The position numbers and the translations under genes are program-made. This document shows positions 51,967 to 64,000 of a stretch of DNA of 64,000 nt, one piece after another. Under the pieces are notes generated by a model. That model ran no database searches, was not told the DNA's origin, and saw only the letters and a list, made by a program, of their open reading frames with translations. Source of the DNA: Mangifera indica (taxonomy: Eukaryota; Streptophyta; Magnoliopsida; Sapindales; Anacardiaceae). Where the stretch lies: assembly GCF_011075055.1 (NCBI RefSeq), contig NC_058140.1:15377945-15441944 (forward strand). The letters run 5' to 3'. Position 1 is the first letter of the stretch, and every line of letters begins with the position of its first letter.

Positions 51967-53226
51967 ATTAAAATTGTATTTTTGTTCAAATATAAAATTG
52001 ACAGAATTTATTTTCAAACTAAACTTTAAGAAGTTGCATAGAATTTAGCCAATACTTCTTTCAAATTGGTCTGTGGGCTTTAATACAATCGGCCCATAAT
52101 AGTTCGTCCTCTACGCAACTCATGAACTTAACTACGAAGTAGGCGGGGAAGCGAATCTTGTGCAGGTTAGGGTTTTTGCCCTCTCGACTCCGTTTCATCA
52201 GAAACCTTCTAGCACGGTAACTTACTCCTTTCTTTTTTTTTTTTTGGTCGCTGACTTTCACACAAAGTTTACTGGGTTTCACTTTTTGTATGATATGGGG
52301 TGATAGTTTTGTTTAATTCGTCAAATATTTGAAGAACCCGATTTGGTTCCGCTTTAATTTCTCCGAAATTATTTATATAATGCGTAGAATAGGAAGTGGG
52401 TAGCTGGTATTTATAGTTATAATTTTAAAAGCGTTGTTTTTTCTTTTGTTGAGAGGTGAAAAATTGCTTTTTTAAAAAAATAAATAAATGCATTTTGGTT
52501 CTGTTACTGCCGCCTCGTTCTAATGCATACAATGAAATGTAGAGGTAGAGACACGGCCACCTGAAGGCAGATACATTTGATGTTGTTGTATATTTGCTTT
52601 TGTCTGATTGCTGTATTCTGAGAAGTGAAATATTGTTACAGAAAATTGTTGCAAAACAGGTCTTTTATGGTTTATGTCTTTGTGAATTATATATGCAGAC
52701 AATATGCATAAATTGTTAGGGTGTTGTGTATGCAGTATCAAGTTTGTATTAAAGAATGTCCAATCATCAATGTTTTGTCCCATTAAGGCATTAACTTAAT
52801 TCATTAATTGTATAATTCCCTAAAGACATTAATTTATTAGATTATTTGTTTGTGTAAAGAAAGTAGAATGCTCACATACGGTTATGCTATGGTAATGACA
52901 GTTTGATTACATAGTCATATTTTTTCAGTATGAAACTGGAAGTTCAATTTGAACTCTACTAGTATGAGGTTGCACATTATGAATATGATGTTACATATTA
53001 CTTTATCTTTGTGATTTCTGGAAGTGATGTTGGAATGAATTTCAATTTATTTCCAGTCAGTTTTGTGATTACAGCCGAAAAGAAATTTTGTGAAGCTGAA
53101 ACTAGCCCTCAGCCTCAATTGTTCTAATCTTGTCTTCACTCTTACATAGTTGATAGATATGGAATATGTAAGCCCTGAAGGACTTTGATTGGATGGTTGC
53201 CGACCTATGGAAGTATAAATCTTTTT
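51967..53226 (+). pseudogene. Partial duplicate of RRP41 promoter, leader intron and first coding exon
   Basis: This 1.26-kb stretch is colinear with about 60538-61781 upstream of the true RRP41. Kept features: TGGGCT (52074-52079), GGCCCA (52091-52096), an inverted telo-box TTAGGGTTT (52167-52175), the leader donor after 52216, the acceptor before 53150, the start codon at 53159 and the exon 1 donor after 53212. The coding exon reads MEYVSPEGL and then TGA (53186-53188), where RRP41 has CGA for Arg, with a second Arg-to-Cys change. Similarity stops inside what would be intron 1, so the rest of the gene was not copied. It lies about 670 bases upstream of, and on the same strand as, CSN8. Confidence 0.92.
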
Positions 53227-53891
53227 TAATATAAATACTAATGGCTAATACTTCAATATAATTAGAGTATTATGATAATTTTGTTGATTGATTAGGGAAA
53301 AATCAACAATTCAAAATGAAATATCTATGCTCATGCTTATCATTTATATTATGTGACTAGCAACATTGCATGTTAACCGTATTTTACATTATTAAGTGCT
53401 ATATATATTTAATTTTTTGTTCCATTCTGTAATATTAATGGTTTCAAACTAAAATTTAAAGTATAAAGATTTAAGATATTGGAAGATACTAGAGTTATTC
53501 AGTGATGGGTAAAAACATATTTTATATTTATATAATAAAAACATTTTTAAAATTAACTAACATATTAAGAGTATACATGCTTTTATGACTCGGAATTCCG
53601 TCCTTCAGATAGGGTAGAGATACTCATTTCAAATAGAAAGAATGGAATTCCTGAGAATGCATTCCGGAATTCCCAGTCCATGTTTTAAATTAAAATTCTT
53701 TACATATATTGGGTGTGAATGTAGTTTGGTAATTTTGTGTAAATTTTTTAATTTTGGGTAATTAAGTATACATATTTTTATATCACTCTTAAAAAACGCC
53801 TAATTTATTAAAAGCCCTTTAATTAATAACCCTTTGTTTGAATTGATGTATACATAGTGTGTTGATCGTGGAAGAAAATTGCAGAAAAGCC
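53227..53891 (+). promoter_or_regulatory. CSN8 proximal upstream region
   Basis: AT-rich DNA between the RRP41-derived fragment and the CSN8 start codon. It must hold the CSN8 leader and proximal promoter unless transcription starts inside the RRP41-derived block. No specific motif is claimed. Confidence 0.45.
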
Positions 53892-56800
53892 ATGGAATTT
53901 CCTTCTCTAACTCAAGCTTTAGTTTCGAAATCATTCGAAAAGATCGCTGATATCTGTGATGAACTCATGCTTCAGGTAAATCTCCAACTTTGCCTCACCT
54001 ATTCTTTATACACGTTTCAACAAGCCTTAATTTAGGTTATTCTCTCAATTAGGTTGCTGCTGATGGCATTAATTTTCAAGACGAGTGGCCTTACACTATC
54101 CATCTTCTAGGCCACATTTATGTCAATGATATGTAAGTTTTAGTATTTATGTCAAATTTTGAAATATGTTCTGGGAATTTTTACTACTTATTGAATTTTT
54201 TGCATTTTAAAGAAAATTTTCATAATAAAAACCCGTTCTTATTTCAACTGTGAATTTGAAATTACAGTAACAGCGCACGGTTCCTTTGGAAATCCATACC
54301 GGTTGGAATCAAAGAGAGCCAGCCGGAAGTGGTTGCAGCTTGGGGTATTGGGCAGAAGCTCTGGACGCGAGACTATGCTGGTGTTTATGAGTCCATTCGT
54401 GGCTTTCAATGGAGTCAAGAAGCACAGGATCTTGTTAATGCATTCTCAGGTAAGTTTTTCTTTTAAATAAAAATATTTTCTTGACTTGGTGTATAACTAC
54501 CTTTATTGTTTTATGGAGCATGATAACAGGAAGATTTAAAAATTGATTGTTTTAGATTGTAATGGTGAAGGTTGCTTTTTTTAATCATTTGTTTTGCTGC
54601 AGCATTTTTTCATCTTTCTGTGAATGTAGGTCAAAAGTTGTTAAATTTGTTCTTGATAGACAGAAGCATATATGTGTGGGATGTCATTTTTGTTTTTAAT
54701 CTTCAGTCCTTTCTCGGTGATAACTATGTCTTTACTCTCTGGGTTTATTGTACTCAAATGGAATTTCTTAAAGTGAAACAACGCAGTTTATTATTGAAGT
54801 TTTTCTCATCTCTGCTACTGTTGGGGTTGGTTGCAACTATATGTAAATATATAGAATATGCTATTAAACATTGGCCGATATTGAGGTTCTATATTTTTGT
54901 GTCCAGTGCTGGCTTCAGTTTTGAGCACAAATTTGATTTGGCTTTTAGTTTGGAGATTCAGTTCATCAAACCAAATTTACACAATCCTAGATTTTGATTA
55001 TAGTAACTGATATTTCTGTTCAATTATAAGGGGTTTTCTTCTTCTTTTAAATCACTAGGTACTTGTTGGATTATAAGTGGTTTGATTTTGATTTGAGGAT
55101 TATTGAGTTTAGGAAGTTAAATCTTTGCTTTTATATTTTTCCTTAATGTGTTTACTTCACTCTCTTATGCAAAAATCAAATCCAACATTAAGTCTCCAGT
55201 TACTTGCTGAATTATAAGTGGTTCAATTGGGAGATGATTCAGTTTAGGAAGCTAAGGGGCTCTTTGTTTATGTATTGAACTTATTGTTTTTGTTTTTGCT
55301 TCATCGGAGCATGTGTAGAATGCTTTCATTTACAGTTTTTAATGTTTTAAATTTAAAACTGTTTCAGAACAAGCAAAAGAGGGATACTAAAACTTGAAAG
55401 AAAAGACAAAAGCAGAATATTTATTTTATTATTTTGTTAACGGTTAGGATGATAAGCCATTTGAATTTGTCTTTTTATGCTAACTGTTAACAAAATGACT
55501 AAATATATTCAAATTGTTTGTCTTTCCCATTTTAATCTCTCTCCTCCCTGTTCTAAGTTAAACAAAGTGTAAACAACTACATTCAACCCAAGACAAACAA
55601 ACCCTAGGTCATTTGCTTGTTAATTTTGTCCTCAATATTTCTATTAATTCTCTTAATCATGAATCAGAAACAACAGATGAAATAGATAAATGTGATTGGT
55701 TTGATTTGTACATAGAATTCTGTACTTTGAGAATTACCTTGTAAGGAATCTTATCAAACTAGTGGGGTTTCCAAGAATCACTTAAAAATAATTACCAAAT
55801 AAGATTCAACCGGGGTTGCTGGCCTGACCTCTTGTATGCTTTAGTTAACAAAGTGATATTGGCAGTAGAATTAAGCAAATACCATTTTATTTTAGATAAT
55901 GCCACAACCTTTTGTTTCTAGTACTTCATATAGAACCTTACCTTTGAACACGTATAATATTTCGAAAGAATTAGTTAAGCTAATCAAAAGGCACTCAACA
56001 TAGCCTGAATGGTATGATCTAAGTCCAACATATGAAAATTATATCTTGGAAATCAGTTCAAAACCTTTCTAAGTCCAAAACCAAATGAAAAATTTGTGAT
56101 AAACCATATCACGTACAAATAAGGACCACTTATCTAAACAACTTAACAATTGGAGCTGCATTGTCTTCTTGCACTCAAAAAACACTTTGCTAACTTTGTT
56201 ACATTCATAAGAGTGAAGAACAAATAAGATTAATTTAGGAATAACAAGATAGATATATGGTATTTAGTCTTTGTCTTTATGTATTTTAGAGTTTATATGT
56301 CTATTAAGATTAAGAATATATCATAGTTGTCAAAGTCAAAAATTGCCAAAAGGCGATAGGGGATCCTATTACCTAGGCAGAAAAGGCGAGCTGAGGACAT
56401 CGCTTCCTTACCTAAAGTGATTAACAAAATTCTATTAAAATTTTCAATTTCCATTCAAATATATATAAATTTTTACTACATCTGCTATAAAAAAATTGGC
56501 CAGCAACTAGTTTTCATGTTTAGATCCTCTATGATGACATATAAGGGGTCTGTGACTGACGACCTATTTAACAACCTTAAATCAATCTAGAAACCTCTCT
56601 GGCAACCCTGCATATCTCTAGAAACCTCTCTAGCAGCCTTAGAACTTGTCGACAACCTCTTCAGCGACCTTAGAACTCGTCGTTGACCTCTTGACCATTT
56701 CAAAACTTGTTGGTGATTTATCCGACATCTTAAAATCTCATTGCTAACCTTAGAAATTGCCAATAACCCTCATATCCGACTAGAAAGTGCCCAAAACCTG

Positions 56801-59743
56801 CTAAAAAGCCTGACATTGTGCTAGAAAATGTCATGAAATCACTAGTAACTCTCAAATCTTGTCAGAGATAGCCTAGGTGATAATAAAAGGCTATTTTTCC
56901 TGTGCATAAAGCTTCTCCAACAGTGCAAAAAAACACTGAAGGTGATTACTTTTGAACCTCTGGTTGCTTTGACCATACTCAAGGCAATGGCCACATTGCC
57001 TTGAGTAAAGCCTCGCCTTTCACAACAACAGAATATATGCCTTTTTCTTTTCTGTTTTACTAGTTTCATCTAATTTGATTGTTATCTCTGCAAATATAAT
57101 TTGTAATCTCGTTTAAGCCTATAAGAGACCTCCTATTTATTGAGAAATTAGTCGTCAATGAATAATTGATAAAAGTATTGTTTCTATGAATTTCTTCCCT
57201 GAGTCTTATTCTGAATTCATTATCAACTTCTTTCAATGTGAATAGGTCTGCTTTTGGGCTAACATGATAAGAGTGACAATCACATTAATAGAGATAGCAA
57301 TCAAATCAAATGAAAATGATAAAATATAGGCATATAATCTTAGCCCTAATAGAAAAATAATTCCTAAAATATAAAAGATAAAAAGACATATTAATTAACC
57401 CTATACCTGTCTTGTTCTTCCTCTTCAAAGGCTCCATCTATCACTTACTAAACCCACAAACTAGGCCACTGTAGTCAATTATGCGTGGATTAGCCCAACA
57501 AGGAGCTTATTTCTAAATTAAGTCTACATTTCATACCAGTGTCATAGACAATATTTCTTGTTGCTGATGCATTAATTGAGTATATTGTTCTAGACTAGCG
57601 ACAAAAGTGATGTAAAGATATATGTTAAGCATTACTTTCAATCATTGATGATTGAGGACTTCACTTCTTAATTGACCGTTCCTATTAGTATACTTGGATT
57701 AAGTCTTTTATTCACCATATATAATATAACAAATAACAGGATACATTGTATTTCAGGACTTTAGTGTATGACTATTATTGTATAATCTTCAATAAAAGTA
57801 CTGAATTCTGTCAACTTAGCTCTGACATGACCCTTGAAAGATCTTACAGAGGAAAACTGCATAGGCAATATTGAAAGTCGTCACTATTGTTATTTCCATT
57901 AAAGAGATTATTTATGATTGTCATGTTGTGTTAGCGTGAACTTTCTAATTTGATTTCTGGATATTCAATTACTTCCAAGAAAACCTCCTTTTGTCCATGT
58001 AAAAAGGTATGAATCTTAAAGAGATGTTGTGAATCATGAAAATACCCAGTGTTTAGCAAAGTTACTGGAATATACTGTGCAAGGGGAACATGGTACCTTT
58101 TAAGGAATTTATTCTGCAACTGATCACACTATCTAGACAAAGTGTATGATTACTGAAGAAGCAGAGCATTTGTATAAACTTCTAATAATTATTCTCTAGC
58201 TTGTTTCTAGATTCTTTGGCTGTCTGATTGCTCACTGAATTGTGAAATTTGTTCCTCTGTTGAATCTTCCTAAGATGTGTTAATATGTTTAGCACCACAG
58301 TGCCATTAAAGTCTGTTTTTGTCTCTTTTGTAGAGCTTTACACAAAGAGGATGTTTCAGCTATTGGTGTCTGCTTACTCGACTATAAGCGTCCAAGACAC
58401 AGCTCTCTTTTTGGGAATGAATGAGGAGGATGCCACATATTGTAAGATTTTGTTATTGCTCACTTCACTTGCTCAGTAACCCTAGCAATATGATTACATC
58501 TTTTATGTTTTTTCTTGATGATGCTTGAGTTAAATAGGATCTATTGATGCTTTGGTTAAATTATAATCTCTCTGTTTGCTGAAAAAACATGAAAAATTGA
58601 ACTGGAAAACAGTGCAGGGACACGAAAGCAGGCTTCATGTTTAACTGGAGAATGAGTAGACCATGTTTCATAATCTCAGAACCTTCTTGTTTACAATGCA
58701 TAAAGAGAAATGAGGCCCCAAGTCAGCCTATCTGAATTGATGGAAGAACTCTCAAAATGCCATTAGTTGACTGTAAGTTGGAAAGTTGTGAGGGTCAGTG
58801 AACTCACTAATATAAAACTAGAGTCCCAGATTCAGAGTCCTAGTGAATGTCTTTTGGCAAAACTATGCACTGACCATAAAGGATAGGATCATTGGTTGAG
58901 ATAATATCATTTTAATCATTATTCTAGCATCTCTAGTTAAACTGCTGGAGTTTAATTCCGAAGACTTTTTATGACAATTCAGAGAGTTAACACCAATCAG
59001 AACCCCAATGACAAATACCCAAGATAAATAATTTCATTGTATTAATTTGCATTTTGAATTGAAGCATTTCTAATTCAGGACATGATGGAGGGGTGTTCTG
59101 GCACCAAATATACGTCTTTCATCGTGTTGGTTTGGGTTTATGCCCACTGTTGGCTTTCGAAGATGAAAAATTCACTGCCTAAGAAACTGATCTAAAACTA
59201 TATTAGTTTTGGAATGTTTAAAATAATTACATTTGGAGAAAGATAATGATATGTTTGATTTTTAAGTATGCCGAAAGTGATTATATATTTGTGTTTGCTG
59301 TACATTTATGCTGTACAATCATACAATTTTACTATACGAATTATGATGTTTCTCATAATATCTCCTTGCATTGGTACATAATCTGCTAAAATGCTTTCGG
59401 GTAAGACTTTCTGCAAGTAATTTTGGATCAAGAAAATTAGGTTTATTTGTTCCAGAAAGCTTCTTGAATTTCTTTAGATGCATTAAATGCTATCTGTATT
59501 TGAGCTTTTATAAGGTGCTGTAAGCTACGCAATGCTCACATGCTGAATATATATATTCATATATAAAACATTATATCTCAATGTGGCTTTTCATTTGATG
59601 CAGATGTAATACAGCAAGGTTGGAATTTGGACCCTGCTTCTCAAATGCTAACCGTGAAGAAACAGCCAAACGGGATAGAGCAGAAACTAGATCCCAGCAA
59701 ACTACAGCGCTTGACGGAATATGTGTTCCACCTTGAACATTAA
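53892..59743 (+). CDS. CSN8: COP9 signalosome complex subunit 8
   Basis: Five exons, 53892-53975, 54053-54132, 54268-54449, 58334-58441 and 59604-59743, total 594 nt, or 197 residues, the same length as Arabidopsis CSN8 (COP9/FUS7). Diagnostic stretches: KSFEKIADICDELMLQVA near the N terminus, SARFLWKSIP, PEVVAAWGIGQKLW, DYAGVYESIRGF, LYTKRMFQLLVSAYSTIS and the C-terminal KLQRLTEYVFHLEH. CSN8 is a PCI-domain subunit of the COP9 signalosome, which removes NEDD8 from cullins and so controls ubiquitin ligases in light signalling. Intron 3 is about 3.9 kb and intron 4 about 1.2 kb, unusually long against the other two. All splice junctions are GT-AG and the frame is continuous. Confidence 0.95.
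56325..57035. repeat. Degenerate repeat element inside CSN8 intron 3
   Basis: The left side reads TAGTTGTCAAAG followed by GGCGATAGG. The right side's reverse complement begins TGTTGTGAAAGGCGAGG, so the ends are loosely inverted. Between them (56575-56800) lie imperfect tandem units built on words such as CTAGAAACCTCTCTAGCA and CCTTAGAACTTGTCGACAAC. This resembles a decayed hAT-type or other DNA transposon remnant, but no transposase is visible and the ends are uncertain. Confidence 0.35.
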
Positions 59744-60537
59744 CTCTATAAATATGACAAAATAGTGAGCTGTGCCAGCTTCTGATTTGGAATCTTCATT
59801 TGGAGGAAGTAAATGTTTTGAAGATATTCAGACCTCGGTTGTAATATTTTGCTTTAACTCTGTTTTTTTTTTTTTTTTTTTGGGCCTTTTTTGGAGGCCC
59901 AGTGCCGATCATTTCATTAATTGAATTAGCTGCAACTGCTATTGTATTTCTGAAATTTGACCTTAATAGTGGCACTACAAAAGCAAAGGAGCAAGGTGTT
60001 AAGAGGAATTGTGCTATTTGTTATTCTGGTAAAAACGGAAAAGATTGTAATTATTGTTAAATATGTGGTAGCAAAAATCATTATGTGGACAAATGCTGGA
60101 GTTGAGTTTAAACTTAGACTTGAATTAGACGAGTTTTAACAAAAACTCTTCGTCGAAGTTTGATATTGATGAACATCAGTGAAGATGTTGTCCTTGTTCT
60201 TAGTAAAGACTTTTATTGTTAGAAAAAGGAAAGAGTTTGTTGCTAAAAGAAGGAGATAAATCGTCATCGGAGAAAAAACTTTGACCTAGTAAGGGGAAAA
60301 CATAAATTTTTTAAAACTTAAATTTGAAATGAAATTATTAATTTTTAAAATTTAAAGAAGGAAATGAGGTTGAAGTTTTTTTTTTTTTAATATTATTGAT
60401 AAAAAAGTAATTTTATTTTTAGAATTAATAGATTTAATTAATTTTAATAATTTATAAATGAATATTTAGGTTGTTGAGAGATAATGAGTAAGAAATGGGT
60501 GAAAGAGGATACTTTAGGAGGGAATAAGTCTTTGGCC
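59744..60537. other. CSN8 3' UTR and flank with a possible gag zinc-knuckle remnant
   Basis: The first 200 bases or so are the likely CSN8 3' UTR, including a long T run. In the frame of 60001 a short reading includes a CX2CX4HX4C pattern (60055-60096: Cys, stop, Ile, Cys, GSKN, His, YVDK, Cys), followed by Trp. This is the spacing of a retrotransposon gag zinc knuckle, with a TAA stop inside. The rest, 60290-60480, is AT-rich. Confidence 0.35.
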
Positions 60538-61713
60538 TTATTAAAATTGTATTTTTGTTTGAAAATAAATTCACAAAGAATTGATCATGAAGTAATTATT
60601 TTCAAACTAAACTATAAGAATTTGCATAAAATTTTGTTAATGGGCTTTAACACTATCGGCCCATAATAGTTCATCCTCAACCGCGAAGTCGGCGGGCGAG
60701 GGAAACTTGTTCAAGTTAGGGTTTTTGCCATCTCTTCTCCGTTTCATTAGAAACCTTTTAGCACGGTAACTTACTCCTCTCATTCTCACTTTTTTCTTCC
60801 TATTTTTTTGTCGCTTTCACACAAAGTTTACTGGGTTTTACTTTTTGTATGATATGATAGTTTCGTTTTAGTCGTCAAATATTTTAAGAACCCGATTTAG
60901 TTCTGCTTTAATTTCTTGGAAATTATCAATAAAATGCGTAGAATGAGAAGTGGGTATCTGGTATTTATAGGTATAATTTTGAAATATTTGTTTTTTCTTT
61001 TGTTGAGAGGTGAAAATTTGCTTTTTTTTTTTTTTTAAATAAATGCATTTTGGTGCTGTTACTGCCACCTCGTTCTAATGCATACAATGGAATGTAGAGG
61101 CAGAGACACGGCCTCCTGAAGGCTGATAAATTTGATGTTATTGTATATCATTGCTTTTGTCTGATTGCTGTATTCTGAGAAGTGAAATATTGTTACAGAA
61201 AATTGCTGCAAAACAGGTCTTCTACTATTATATGGTTTATGTCTCCGTGAATTATATATACTAACAAAATGCATAAATTTTTAGTCTATCGTGTATTCAG
61301 TATCAAATTTTGTATTAAAGAATGTCCAATCATCAATGTTTTGTCCCATTAAGGCATTAGCTTAATTCATTAATTGTATGGTTCCCTAAAGACATTAATT
61401 TATTAGATTATTTTTTTGTGTTAAGAAAGAAGAATGCTCACATCAGGTCATGCTCTGGTAATGGAAGTTAGATTACATAGTCATATTTTCTTCAGTATGA
61501 AACTGCAAGTTCAATTTGAACTCTACTGGTACGAGGTTGCATATTATAAATATGATGTTACATATTACTTTATCTTTGTAATTACTGGATTTGATGTTGG
61601 AATGCATTTCAATTCATTGCTAGTCAATTTTGTGATTGATGGCTGAAAAGCAATTTCGTGAAGTTGAAAATAACCCTCCTAATCTCTTCTTCACTCTCAC
61701 ATAGTTGATAGAG
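60538..61713 (+). promoter_or_regulatory. RRP41 promoter, 5' UTR exon and leader intron
   Basis: Contains TGGGCT (60641-60646) and GGCCCA (60658-60663), the site II type element, and an inverted telo-box TTAGGGTTT (60716-60724). This combination is typical of plant ribosome and RNA-processing genes. A leader exon appears to end at 60765 (GCACG then GTAAC). The acceptor at 61703-61704 lies nine bases before the start codon. The block has a partial copy at 51967-53226. Confidence 0.72.
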
Positions 61714-63955
61714 ATGGAATATGTAAGCCCTGAAGGACTTCGATTGGATGGTCGCCGACCTATGGAAGTATAAATCTTTTTCCTCTTCTCGTTATGCTTC
61801 CTTTTTGACTTTTTTTTTTCCAATATTAGATTTATATTCATTTCAACAATCCCAGATGAGGCAACTACGAGCCGAGATTGGTGTCGTTGCCAAAGCAGAT
61901 GGGTAAACCACCACTTTATCTTTTAATTATTTTTTTCCAGATTACTTTCATTTTTAATTTACTTTGCCATGCAATTTCTAGTTCTGCTATGTTTGAGATG
62001 GGTAACACAAAAGTCATTGCTGCAGTCTATGGCCCTAGAGAGGTACCCTTCTCTCTCACTCTCTCTCTCTGTGAAAGGTCATAAGTGATGCTCATTCTGT
62101 AAGAAATTTACTGTGTTTTTCAGGTTCAAAATAGGAGCCAGCAAATCACTGACCAAGCACTGGTAACATTCTCAATAAAATTTTTAATTTTTTAAAATTT
62201 GAAACTCCAAACAATTGTATTTATATATTTCTCAGGTGCGCTGTGAGTATAGCATGGCTAATTTTAGTACTGGAGATCGTATGAGAAAACCGAGGGGTGA
62301 CAGGTTGAAACATATTCTTTAAATTCTTTGATATGTTTTAAATCTTAATTTCTGTGTATTTGCATCATTGTACAAATTGCTTACCATCTGTTGAATTGGG
62401 TGGAAAATTGATTGCACATGCATAGGAATATGGATAGACTTTGGCTATTTTTTTCTCTGAGGTTCACTGGGTTATGCCTAAATGATGGTTGATTTATGGG
62501 TTTTTGGAAAGAATATTCAAAAAAGAGTAAATTTTTAGTGGAGGAATTAACCCATGCTTATTGTTAGCAATGAGTTCTATAGCCGTTAGAAGATGTATCT
62601 GTGTTTTGTTTTGAACAATTCCTTCACATTTTGCACAACTTAACTGATAAATGTTATTTTAGGAGTATATTTTTTTGATTTATACATGATTATTTTTGTT
62701 GTGCACCTAGGCGATCAACAGAGATATCTCTTGTTATTCGTCAGACAATGGAAGCATGCATATTGACCAATTTGTTACCTCGTTCTCAGGTATTTTGCAG
62801 ATCACTGGGAACCCTTTGTAGTTCCCAAATGGTATTGCTTTTTCTGAGCATTTCTTTGTTGATTCTGCAGATAGATATTTTTGTACAAGTTCTACAAGCA
62901 GATGGGGGTAAGTCATTCCTCAATCTAATGAGTCTGTGTTTGTGTAATTTCCATCAGCCCCTCTCCCACCCAATTGTTTTTTCTTTTTCATTTTTATATT
63001 CTTTTTTGAATTATAGATTAGAAAAAGGCTCATTGAGTTGAGCTAATACAATGGAAACTTTAAAAAATAATTTTAGATTTCACTGAACTTGGTTGAGTAG
63101 TGTAGTGCTTATATCATTCTATTTAAAGTGGTAGTGTAATTGCTCCATGTAGACTTTCTTTGAGGTTACCTTTGTCTCACAATTGGTTGTGGTGGACCCG
63201 TAGACTTCCTTTACTTTTGCTTTTTTTTTTTTTTTTTTCAAAAGAAACATATCTGGACATAAGAGCTCATCTATGTGTAATTGTGTATGAATCAGTTTTA
63301 GGAGATTAATAGGAAATACAATTTGACATATTCTGCTGAAGTAAAATTTTCAAATGTCTTACCCTATCTCACCATGCCCTGTTTCTTTGGGTCCCTCAAA
63401 TTCTTTGTTGCTAAGTCACCGCCCTTCACTGGATTAACCCAAACTGGATCAGTCTTTTGGTCGCACTGAATTTGTGACATTGTTTGCTCCCTCTATTGAT
63501 AGACAGCAATAGTGAGACTTAGGCAGTATAAATCATGTAGAACTAGTTGTTCCATTTAATCCTAAACAACTCCTAATGAAACATGAAAAATAAATTCTTA
63601 TTGAATTGGGACTTGTTGTCTGCAGGAACTCGATCTGCATGTATTAATGCTGCAACATTGGCGCTTGCAGATGCTGGGATTCCAATGCATGATATTGTTA
63701 CTTCATGTAGTGCTGGATACCTCAATGGTACCCCTCTTCTTGGTATGGTCATTTACCTTATCATTTTCTTCTAGCAGTATGATTTTGTTTTTTCAATTAG
63801 TTTTTATATGGTATAGTATTAAATCTTGTAGAACTTGATTGTTATACTGAAGACTTGTGATGTGGGCAGATTTAAATTATGTTGAAGATAGTGCGGGGGG
63901 TCCCGATGTCACTGTAGGCATTCTACCTACATTGGACAAAGTTACTCTTCTTCAG
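61714..63955 (+). CDS. RRP41: Exosome complex component RRP41, 3' end outside window
   Basis: Exons 61714-61767, 61856-61902, 61982-62042, 62124-62162, 62236-62303, 62711-62789, 62871-62907, 63626-63742 and 63870-63955 give 588 nt, or 196 residues, in frame. About 45-50 residues remain to be encoded beyond the window. The RNase PH fold is evident: [67 protein letters not shown] and a [17 protein letters not shown] strand. RRP41 is one of the six RNase PH-like subunits of the nuclear and cytoplasmic RNA exosome core, which degrades and trims RNA from the 3' end. In plants RRP41 is known to retain phosphorolytic activity. The start codon is supported by the conserved N terminus. Confidence 0.94.
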
Positions 63956-64000
63956 GTTTTTGTCTGACATTCTTCTTTTTCTTGTTATTGACTATGCTTA

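Noticed and set aside
54572..54997. Open frame of 141 codons inside CSN8 intron 3
   Set aside because: It lies wholly in an intron, has a hydrophobic low-complexity composition typical of T-rich DNA and matches no family I know; CSN8 exons continue on both sides.

Overview
The window is nuclear DNA from a flowering plant, most likely a eudicot. Every protein gene belongs to a plant family, nearly all are split by GT-AG introns, intergenic DNA is very AT-rich, and there is one nuclear-type tRNA gene. The species cannot be named from the sequence. Exon limits below were read by eye from splice dinucleotides, frame continuity and family conservation.

Layout: (1) 1-5956 (+), 3' part of a T-complex-11 (TCP11-like) gene, with a MITE-like insertion in one intron. 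(2) 7211-12191 (+), complete TH1, the bifunctional HMP-P kinase / thiamine-phosphate synthase. (3) 17642-13864 (-), complete subclass-1 SnRK2 kinase. (4) 19409-25753 (+), complete TMN1-type transmembrane-9 protein, divergent from SnRK2. (5) 26588-27030 (+), a dead plastid ferredoxin copy. (6) 33613-28024 (-), 15-exon MLO gene. (7) 35576-38074 (+), MORF1 copy A, head-to-head with MLO. (8) 39013-45027, second copy of a block covering the MLO 5' half and MORF1: an orphan MLO fragment followed by complete MORF1 copy B. (9) 47004-50811 (+), phospholipase D delta type. (10) 51295-51222 (-), tRNA-Arg(TCG). (11) 51967-53226, broken duplicate of the RRP41 promoter, 5' UTR intron and first exon. (12) 53892-59743 (+), COP9 signalosome subunit 8 with a 3.9-kb intron. 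(13) 61714 to the window edge (+), RRP41 exosome subunit, 3' end cut off.

These are unrelated housekeeping, signalling and membrane genes, not a pathway cluster. The most informative biology is structural. An 8.3-kb tandem duplication (30698-39012 copied to 39013-45027) carries a templated 16-17 bp insertion at its junction, and the second unit has lost 2.2 kb. It produced two near-identical MORF1 genes and an MLO fragment. The full-length MLO gene has a 1-bp deletion in exon 3 relative to its partial copy. It also has a two-base change in exon 4 that creates a new splice acceptor, and use of that acceptor would exactly restore the frame. Separately, the RRP41 5' region has been copied to just upstream of CSN8, with its promoter motifs and splice sites intact but its first coding exon stopped.

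I see no CRISPR array, no bacterial-type operon and no intact transposase or reverse transcriptase. No wholly new system is evident; the novelty lies in the duplication history and its effects on gene structure.
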